Assembly (NCBI GenBank): GCA_964627935.1
Contig: CAZVLB010000001.1
Location: 1 to 64,000, forward strand
Reading direction: 5' to 3'
DNA length: 64,000 bases
Origin: JAABVY01 sp964627935
GTDB lineage: Bacteria; Zixibacteria; MSB-5A5; JAABVY01
Shown here one piece after another: positions 8,331 to 14,182 of this stretch; the first letter of the stretch is position 1, and the number at the start of each line of letters is the position of its first letter. The position numbers and the translations under genes are program-made. Below the pieces are notes generated by a model. The model worked only from the letters and a program-made list of their open reading frames with translations. It did no database searches and was not told where the DNA came from.

Positions 8331-9395
8331 TCAGCTATTCTTCGGCTCTATCGTAATAACACCCGGAAGATCGGGAGACCCCCAGATATCAATTTTCACA
8401 TCCAGGAAACGGCTGATGACCCAGCAGTTTGTCAGGAGATGGCTGGTCAGGCGGGAAACATCCAGTTTGAACGGCTGGCCGGACAGGCAAAGATAGGGTA
8501 GAAGCTGGTCCGCAAGATAATGTCCGATGCCGACATTTTTGCCCTGGAAGTTGATAAAATCCTGACAGGCTTCCTCGGCCAGGATTTCCGCCGGTTTGCC
8601 TTTTTCGCCCAGGCGTGAAAATCCGGCGATAACATTGTCATATTCGGCGGTTAAAAACAAAAGCGTACCCTTGCTTCTGGCCCTGGTTTCCTTGGTGGCG
8701 ATCTGGGCCTTGAAATCACGTTCGCCGAGGAATTCCAGCGCACGTTTGCGCTGGCGGTCGGCAATTGACATAGGCAGGCTGCATACCGCCGATAAGCCGG
8801 TCAGCTTTTGAAGTTTGCCGCGGTCGGTGAAATCGGAATGCTTGATCCTGCCGTTGAAGCGCTTTATATGCAGGCTCAGTTCTCCGCCGCCCTCAGGGTA
8901 AAAGCCCCATTTCATAATCTTGAGCTGGGAATAGAATCCCAGACGGGCCAGCATGGGGAAGAAGACCTGCTTGAGGTAGGTCGCCGGCGGGCTCCAGGGA
9001 ACATGCGTGCCACCCTTGATCCGTATTGTCGATGATCCCTGTTGCAGAAATAATGGAAAGGCCATTGTCTGCAATACCAGAGAAGCCGATCCGGCCGATT
9101 TCTTTTCTGCCGCTATATCAAATGTATACTTGCCGGGCTTGATCTTATTCGGCTTGAAATAAAGTTTCTCGGAACGGAATCCATCCCCCTTGACCTCGGC
9201 ACCACAGATATTCTGAAGAGCGCGCACCGCCGTCAGATGCTGCGGCATCAACCCCGGAGTTCGACGGTTCTTGCGGATATTTATGATTTCCAGGGGACGG
9301 CCCAGATGAGCGGCAAGCATCAGGCTGGTTCGCAAAATCTGTCCGCCGCCCTCGCCATAGGAGCCATCAATTCTTATCAAATCATCCTTGCTCAT
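8331..9395 (-). CDS. rtcA: RNA 3'-terminal phosphate cyclase
   Basis: This 354-residue protein starts with the family signature DGSYGEGGGQILRTSLMLAA and continues with NIRKNRRTPGLMPQHLTA, both characteristic of RtcA. Near the C-terminus are GHYLADQLLPYLCL and SHLLTN; the His of the latter corresponds to the residue that becomes adenylylated in E. coli RtcA. The enzyme converts RNA 3'-phosphates to 2',3'-cyclic phosphates using ATP and acts in RNA repair or processing. No RtcB ligase or RtcR regulator gene is visible in the window. The length is normal. A methyltransferase gene lies 66 bp upstream on the same strand. Confidence 0.93.
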   Translation of the reverse strand: MSKDDLIRIDGSYGEGGGQILRTSLMLAAHLGRPLEIINIRKNRRTPGLMPQHLTAVRALQNICGAEVKGDGFRSEKLYFKPNKIKPGKYTFDIAAEKKSAGSASLVLQTMAFPLFLQQGSSTIRIKGGTHVPWSPPATYLKQVFFPMLARLGFYSQLKIMKWGFYPEGGGELSLHIKRFNGRIKHSDFTDRGKLQKLTGLSAVCSLPMSIADRQRKRALEFLGERDFKAQIATKETRARSKGTLLFLTAEYDNVIAGFSRLGEKGKPAEILAEEACQDFINFQGKNVGIGHYLADQLLPYLCLSGQPFKLDVSRLTSHLLTNCWVISRFLDVKIDIWGSPDLPGVITIEPKNS

Positions 9396-9461
9396 AAGGC
9401 TTGAATTTTAACACTCTAAATGGCTAAAAGCAAGCAAAATAAGAGCAAAGAGAGGATAGCG

Positions 9462-10166
9462 TCAGGCGCCGTTTCCGGAAGCTGTCAGGATATACCTGTA
9501 GGGGAAGGTAAAACGCAGGCTGTAACTCTCGATCGATGATTTCCGAATCAGCTGCTTGAGTTCCGCAGACGAAAGGGCCCGTGCGATGGAAAGCGGAGTG
9601 TCATTGGAGGTGAGACGGTTGGATATGAACAACGATGCTATCTTTGCGCCGAAAAGCGCCAGTGGCGTGCGGCGTACATCACCTATAATCAACGCATAAC
9701 GTGCCATGCTGTGCATCTTGTTGACAGATTCTATAATGTCCTGATCGGGGATATGATGCAGGGTATGGTTGCAAATCACGAAATCATATTTGTCCTCCAA
9801 TTCCAGGTCTTGTATCGATCTGGCCTCGAATTCAATATCGCGGTGATTATTGACAAATCTTTTCGCTATCTCGATCGCGCGGGGATTGGGATCGATGCCC
9901 TTGATTTTCATGGAGGTGCCGTTTTGATTAAAATGATCCATGAGCATTTTGGGAATATCAGCCATCCCTGTGCCCGCATCGAGGATGGTAATATGATCCA
10001 GGTTATGCTTTTTTATATATTCCGAGATTATCCTGGTTAATGAGCTGTATACGCCTGTCAGCATATTGGCCCGGCGGATATTATTGAAATCGCCGCGCAA
10101 CTCATCATCGCTGTAATCATCCGAATCCATGATTTCTATTTCAGTCGATCTGTTGGTTTTGAGCAT
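9462..10166 (-). CDS. Class I SAM-dependent methyltransferase
   Basis: The protein has 234 residues. A Rossmann methyltransferase core is clear: motif I is ILDAGTGMADIPKML (about 61-75), the acidic motif II is GIDPNPRAIEIAKRF, and motif IV is YDFVICNHTLHHIPD, all typical of the Methyltransf_11/25 group. The C-terminal region (SLRFTFPYRYIL) is small-molecule-methyltransferase-like. The substrate cannot be predicted. It may be co-transcribed with rtcA. The start is uncertain because neither ATG candidate (10166 or 10130) has a good ribosome binding site. Confidence 0.85.
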   Translation of the reverse strand: MLKTNRSTEIEIMDSDDYSDDELRGDFNNIRRANMLTGVYSSLTRIISEYIKKHNLDHITILDAGTGMADIPKMLMDHFNQNGTSMKIKGIDPNPRAIEIAKRFVNNHRDIEFEARSIQDLELEDKYDFVICNHTLHHIPDQDIIESVNKMHSMARYALIIGDVRRTPLALFGAKIASLFISNRLTSNDTPLSIARALSSAELKQLIRKSSIESYSLRFTFPYRYILTASGNGA

Positions 10167-10409
10167 GGTATCGTGTCCTATAATTAGATAAAAGGGAATT
10201 ATGTCATTTTGTTCACCATAAAGTATATGGACAGTTTACTCTGATAAAAACAACTTGCGATAGAATAGCCCTGTGCGAATATTACATAACTCCTTATTAT
10301 ACAATAAATTGATACAATTTCTTTAGGCCTTTTACTGTAGCGGCATGAAAAAACACTATAAATCTTGTGGTAGATGCGAAACATTCTGTATTTATAGAAG
10401 TTAAAACAA

Positions 10410-10446
10410 TTGACAATCCATCATTTGATACTATATTTGATATCAA
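10410..10446 (+). promoter_or_regulatory. Sigma-70 promoter and likely operator of the TAC module
   Basis: A consensus -35 TTGACA (10410-10415) is followed after 16 bp by TATATT (10432-10437). Overlapping the -10 and start site are two direct copies of TTTGATA (10424-10430 and 10436-10442) 12 bp apart, and the palindrome TTGATATCAA (10437-10446). This is where a ribbon-helix-helix HicB protein would be expected to autoregulate. Transcription would begin near 10444, which excludes translation starts further upstream. Confidence 0.65.
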
Positions 10447-10475
10447 GAATTCCGATAAAAAGTAAGGATATAGGA

Positions 10476-10805
10476 TTGTCTAATTTTGAAGATATAGAAC
10501 AATATCTTGCAAAACTGAGTGAGATAAATAGCTCGGAGATAGACTTTCAGCCTATAAAGAAATGGATATTTAGGCATATGGCTGTAGAGGAGATCCTTAC
10601 CGGAAAGTCGCCTAACAAGAAAAAAGGCAAAGGATCGATTCGCACATTTAAACATAATGCCTTTAAGGAGATCAATGAAACAGGTCATTTCGTAATTCAT
10701 GTTATGCATAAAAAGAAGGAAAAAATCACCAGATCTACATTAAAAAATTACTTAATACCAAGACTGAAGATTATATTTGAGTATATGCGGAGGACGGAGG
10801 CCTAA
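10476..10805 (+). CDS. Candidate toxin of a TAC module, divergent HicA-like
   Basis: The start is taken as TTG 10476, because AAGGA (10464-10468) sits 7 bp upstream and the promoter covers any earlier in-frame start. The product is about 109 residues, basic and Lys-rich. The segment GKGSIRTFKH, then GHFVIHVMHKKKEKITRSTL, then KNYLIPRLKI recalls the HicA pattern KGSHxxFxH, VxVPxHxxKELxxGTLRxIL. However, Ile stands where the HicA catalytic His normally sits, and an N-terminal extension of about 40 residues is present. By position (first gene, directly before a HicB antitoxin and a SecB-like gene) it is the likely toxin. The HicA relation is a pattern-level inference and it could be an unrelated toxin fold. 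Base composition is AT-rich like the next two genes. Confidence 0.55.
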   Translation: MSNFEDIEQYLAKLSEINSSEIDFQPIKKWIFRHMAVEEILTGKSPNKKKGKGSIRTFKHNAFKEINETGHFVIHVMHKKKEKITRSTLKNYLIPRLKIIFEYMRRTEA

Positions 10806-10806
10806 A

Positions 10807-11364
10807 GTGGCAAAGATTAAAGACTTGCAGTACTATTTATCATTAAACTATGAGGTGCGAATCAAAAAGATTGAGGATGATGGGAAGTTTCATTACAAAG
10901 CTACAATAAACGAATTAGATGATAATGTATTCTATGGAGTGGGTGAAACACCCCAGGAGTCTCTGGATAGCTTGAGCGATGTTAAAGAGGAGATGTTTGC
11001 CTATTATTTGGAGAAGGGCCTTAATATTGCCGAGCCAGAGCCAGAAGAGGAAGTATTGCCGAGTGGCAAGTTTATGGTAAGGATACCGCCCAAATTACAC
11101 GCTAATTTGATCAAAAAGGCAAAGTCGCAGAAGCAGAGCTTAAATGCATATATTAATCATATTCTAAGCATGCAATATTCAAAAGATCTTCTACTGGATG
11201 CATGGAAAGAATTTGCTGATTCTTATAAGGTTGACGCCTTCAAAATGATGCGTAATTATTTTTATTTTATTTACTCCGAGCAAAGTTCAACCAGGCGCAC
11301 AAGAAAAGAATTGGAGAGGATTAAACATGAAAACCCAGAAGCGGCCTACACGCAAGCAGCATAA
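10807..11364 (+). CDS. HicB-family antitoxin with C-terminal extension
   Basis: The start is GTG 10807, 6 bp after GGAGG at 10796-10800 and 1 bp after the previous stop. The 185-residue protein begins with a HicB-like partial RNase-H fold (YYLSLNYEVRIKKIEDDG, then GVGETPQESLDSLSDVKEEM). It continues through an acidic linker into a ribbon-helix-helix DNA-binding domain (GKFMVRIPPKLHANLIKKAK, then SLNAYINHIL). Ordinary HicB proteins end there. This one continues for about 65 residues, including the aromatic stretch MMRNYFYFIYSEQ and a charged tail. In TAC systems the antitoxin carries such a C-terminal chaperone-addiction (ChAD) tail that needs a SecB-like chaperone to fold, and the next gene encodes exactly that. 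The HicB family call is strong; the ChAD role is inference. Confidence 0.85.
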   Translation: MAKIKDLQYYLSLNYEVRIKKIEDDGKFHYKATINELDDNVFYGVGETPQESLDSLSDVKEEMFAYYLEKGLNIAEPEPEEEVLPSGKFMVRIPPKLHANLIKKAKSQKQSLNAYINHILSMQYSKDLLLDAWKEFADSYKVDAFKMMRNYFYFIYSEQSSTRRTRKELERIKHENPEAAYTQAA

Positions 11365-11806
11365 TCGTATGAAAGATCTTGAGGAGAAGATTCCTCCACG
11401 TGAATACATGAAAATGCTGAATAAACTTGAGTTAAGAGATGTTTACTTGAGTGAGATCAAATCTAGGCTCTTCTCAAAGGATTTATCACCCAAAACCGCA
11501 ATTAAACTATCGGAGACCTTTGACATAGAGCAAATCAATGATGACGAAGCTATCATAAAAGTTGGCTATACACTTAAAGCCAAATCTGGTCGGAAAAATG
11601 TGCTTTCCATAAATGCTTCATACCTTGTTGTGTTTTCAACCAAGGAAACTTTATCTAGGGAATTTTTTGAGCTTTACAGTAGATACAATTTACCGCTCCA
11701 AACTTATCCATACTTTAGAGAATTAACAAACTCTATTGTATCAAGGATGTCTCTGCCCCCTTTGGTTTTAGGTTTAAGAAAGCCAGCTTTAGCTAGTAAT
11801 GACTAA
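11327..11806 (+). CDS. SecB-like chaperone of a toxin-antitoxin-chaperone module
   Basis: The ATG at 11327 follows GGAGAGGA (11313-11320) and lies inside the last 38 bp of the antitoxin gene, so translation is coupled. The 159-residue product has a SecB-type core (about 35-150). Strands such as DIEQINDDEAIIKVGYTLKA are followed by the diagnostic C-terminal segment YPYFRELTNSIVSRMSLPPL, matching the SecB pattern PYxRExxxxxVxRxxFPxLxL. General SecB serves the Sec export pathway, while TAC-associated SecB-like proteins protect a specific antitoxin. The overlap with a HicB gene favours the second role. An alternative start at 11369 lacks a ribosome binding site. A terminator follows. Confidence 0.85.
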   Translation: MKTQKRPTRKQHNRMKDLEEKIPPREYMKMLNKLELRDVYLSEIKSRLFSKDLSPKTAIKLSETFDIEQINDDEAIIKVGYTLKAKSGRKNVLSINASYLVVFSTKETLSREFFELYSRYNLPLQTYPYFRELTNSIVSRMSLPPLVLGLRKPALASND

Positions 11807-11838
11807 AACCTTCCAGTTTAACATTTATTGATAATTAA

Positions 11839-11867
11839 AAAAGGCGCCCATTTTTTGGACGCCTTTT
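11839..11867. terminator. Bidirectional terminator between TAC module and PEP-CTERM gene
   Basis: AAAAGGCG pairs with CGCCTTTT, extended by a further three pairs after one mismatch, with a T-rich loop. T-tracts exist in both directions, fitting the convergent genes on either side. Confidence 0.75.
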
Positions 11868-11892
11868 GTAATACTAATTTACTGACCGAGCA

Positions 11893-12555
11893 TTATTTTC
11901 TTCTGAAAAATCTGCGGGCACCGATACCCAGAAGACCCAGGCCCAGAAGGCCCATTGTGGTCGGTTCAGGGATTGCGGTTATAGTATCCGGCCTGAGAAT
12001 ATGATTGTTGATCGAACCATTGGATGCAGGATCATCGGGATCGATATCATTGGCGGGATCATTATAATTGAAGCCCGCATTCCAGGCATAGCTGTCTCTG
12101 CCGCCCTTGGCGATCCAGTCGCCCCAGACGGGAGCACGCGTGGAATAAACGATCCATTCTGTCTGGCCGTCATCGCCATAGTCGAATTTCAGTCCGCTAT
12201 AGAAATTAACGCCGGCCTCATCAAAATCGCCCAATTCATTATCATATTCGTCGAGTTCAATATCTGCACCGAAGCCCCAGAAATCATCATCTGTGACATT
12301 GGGCGATACTTCAATAATAAAATGACTTACAGCCGGCCCCTCAAGAGCGTTACCATTCAGATCGGTAAGCTGGTATTTATAACGCCAGCTGTTGTCTTCC
12401 ATCTGGTCTACCCACCATTCAATCCTGAAATCATCCCAATTGCCTGTGCTGTTGATTCCGCCCGGCGACGCAAGCGAGCCATTGAATGACGGAAGGGCAT
12501 AGGCGGCCGATGAGATCAGAAGCATCGTCAATACTAAAGTTGTAATTCTTTTCAT
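11893..12555 (-). CDS. Secreted PEP-CTERM sorting-domain protein
   Basis: The ATG at 12555 is chosen because GAAAGGAAA lies just upstream and the protein then begins with a signal peptide (MKRITTLVLTMLLISSAAYA). The 220-residue product has an Asp/Asn-rich beta-type middle part with no recognised catalytic motif. It ends in a textbook PEP-CTERM tail: IPEPTTMGLLGLGLLGIGAR followed by a basic cluster. Such tails are cut by exosortase (EpsH/Xrt) and the proteins are usually exported to the matrix together with an exopolysaccharide. No exosortase is encoded in the window. A sigma-54 promoter sits about 45 bp upstream of the start codon, which agrees with the known sigma-54 control of many PEP-CTERM genes. 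Confidence 0.88.
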   Translation of the reverse strand: MKRITTLVLTMLLISSAAYALPSFNGSLASPGGINSTGNWDDFRIEWWVDQMEDNSWRYKYQLTDLNGNALEGPAVSHFIIEVSPNVTDDDFWGFGADIELDEYDNELGDFDEAGVNFYSGLKFDYGDDGQTEWIVYSTRAPVWGDWIAKGGRDSYAWNAGFNYNDPANDIDPDDPASNGSINNHILRPDTITAIPEPTTMGLLGLGLLGIGARRFFRRK

Positions 12556-12598
12556 ATCAAATTTCCTTTCATACATCATTTTCTATGTCATTATATAT

Positions 12599-12613
12599 GC
12601 GAATACCGTGCCA
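12599..12613 (-). promoter_or_regulatory. Sigma-54 (-24/-12) promoter of the PEP-CTERM gene
   Basis: Read on the minus strand the sequence is TGGCACGGTATTCGC. The -24 element TGGCACG is perfect and the -12 element is TCGC instead of TTGC. The invariant GG and GC are separated by exactly 10 bp, as required. The transcription start would fall near 12587, leaving an untranslated leader of about 30 nt with the GGAAA ribosome binding site. Confidence 0.75.
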
Positions 12614-12851
12614 ATCAGTGTGTTAAATAAGTGAATGGGGTACAATGGTTTACAAGGATCATTATGGATCGCGGGGTCAATTATGCGACTGTAATTGTCC
12701 GGATTATCGACAGGTTAATTGCGCATTGAAAGGTATCCTCATATTTTGTAATGGGTTACATGATATTGCAAAAGTGTAGTGTTAGCTTGACAGTATCGAG
12801 GCAAAAATGAGCATGGTCCTGTTAAAACCATACCCATTATGTAATTGCGTA
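12614..12851. other. Gene-free spacer, possible activator-binding region
   Basis: These 238 bp separate the PEP-CTERM promoter from the sufS stop codon. It is the right place for upstream activator sites of a sigma-54 promoter, but no convincing pair of inverted repeats could be picked by eye. No coding sequence is apparent. Confidence 0.4.
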
Positions 12852-14105
12852 TTAAAGCCCGAACATATCTTCGGCCCGTGCCAGGACCTCCATCAACCGG
12901 TCTATATCTTCTTTTGCGTTATATACATAGAATGATGCCCGCGAGGTTGCCGCAATGCCGAATTTGCGCATCAGGGGCTGGGTGCAATGATGCCCGGCCC
13001 GGATACAGATCGATTCGCTGTCAAGAATCTGGGCCAGGTCATGCGGATGAATTTTTTCATGGTTAAATGAAATTGCTCCTCCGCGCTGATTGATATCCTT
13101 TGGACCGTAAATCTTAAGTTTGGGGTTGGAACTGAAACGTTGCATGGCATATTCAGTCAATTCACGTTCATGATCGCGGATATTGTCCATACCGAGGTCA
13201 TTTAAAAATCTGATCGCCTCACCCAGCACGATCGCTCCGCCGATATTGGGGGTGCCGGCTTCGAATTTAATTGGCAGTTTGGAATAAGTTGAGATCTCAT
13301 ATTCAACCGTATCGATCATATCGCCTCCGCCCAAAAACGGCGGGATTTTATCCAGCAATTCTTCCTTTCCATAGAGGATTCCGATACCGGTAGGGCCGCA
13401 CATCTTATGCCCCGAAAAGGCCAGAAAATCAAGATCAAGCTCCTGAACATCGATTTTATTATGCGGCACATACTGGGCCCCGTCGACCAGCACCAGCGCC
13501 CCGGCCTGATGAGCCAGATCTGTAATTTCCCTGATCGGATTCAATGTGCCCATAGAATTTGACTGGCCGTTGAATGCTACCAGCCTGGTCTTTTCGTTGA
13601 GCAGCTTTTTGTATTCATCGAGCTGCAGGACAGCGTTGTCATCGATAGGGATGAACCTGAGTTTGCATCCGGTTCTCTGCGCCAGGAGCTGCCAGGGTAC
13701 CAGGTTGGAATGATGTTCCAGCTCGGTCAGGATGATTTCATCCCCTTCCTTAACGAACTCATCACCCCAGGCTCGTGCCAGAAGGTTGATCGCCTCGGTA
13801 GTGCCCTTGGTGTAAATAACCTCGCTGGATGAGCGGGCGTTTATAAACTTACGTACCAGTTCACGAGCGTTGTCATATTCCTCGGTGGCCTCGGCCGAGA
13901 GGGAATATACCCCGCGATGAACATTGGCATTATAATTGGAATAATACTCGACCAGCTTATCGATCATGCGCTGCGGTTTCTGCGAGGTTGCCGCCGAATC
14001 CAGAAAGACAACAGGTTTGCCGTTGATTACTCTCTGCAGTTCGGGAAACTGGGCTTTTATATTTTGCATATTTATTTCAGTTGATTTAAACTCTTGTGTT
14101 TTCAT
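12852..14105 (-). CDS. sufS: Cysteine desulfurase, SufS type
   Basis: The ATG at 14105 is preferred because GAGGT lies 5 bp upstream. This gives 417 residues, the usual SufS size. PLP-dependent aminotransferase class V features are all present: FLDSAATSQKPQ near the N-terminus, HRGVYSLSAEATEEYD, the His region LTELEHHSNLVPWQ, and VDGAQYVPH. The Schiff-base lysine is in DFLAFSGHKMCGPTGIG, and the active-site Cys loop near the C-terminus is IRAGHHCTQPLM. The RAGHHC motif is characteristic of the SufS/CsdA group II. The enzyme releases sulfur from cysteine for Fe-S cluster assembly. No other suf gene lies beside it, so it is separated from the usual sufBCD operon. Confidence 0.95.
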   Translation of the reverse strand: MKTQEFKSTEINMQNIKAQFPELQRVINGKPVVFLDSAATSQKPQRMIDKLVEYYSNYNANVHRGVYSLSAEATEEYDNARELVRKFINARSSSEVIYTKGTTEAINLLARAWGDEFVKEGDEIILTELEHHSNLVPWQLLAQRTGCKLRFIPIDDNAVLQLDEYKKLLNEKTRLVAFNGQSNSMGTLNPIREITDLAHQAGALVLVDGAQYVPHNKIDVQELDLDFLAFSGHKMCGPTGIGILYGKEELLDKIPPFLGGGDMIDTVEYEISTYSKLPIKFEAGTPNIGGAIVLGEAIRFLNDLGMDNIRDHERELTEYAMQRFSSNPKLKIYGPKDINQRGGAISFNHEKIHPHDLAQILDSESICIRAGHHCTQPLMRKFGIAATSRASFYVYNAKEDIDRLMEVLARAEDMFGL

Positions 14106-14182
14106 GCGGGACCTCAATTGTCTTGTTTTTCCGTTACATCGTTATAATAGCACTAAAGGCCCGCAAGTTCCGTAAATATATA

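Noticed and set aside
10199..10384. A 61-residue minus-strand frame upstream of the TAC module
   Set aside because: It has no ribosome binding site, an odd composition and no recognisable domain, and it lies in the AT-rich leader of the module.
10410..10475. Upstream TTG start for the candidate toxin at 10410
   Set aside because: This codon is part of the -35 box of the promoter at 10410-10437, so it would lie before the transcript start. TTG 10476 has AAGGA at proper distance.
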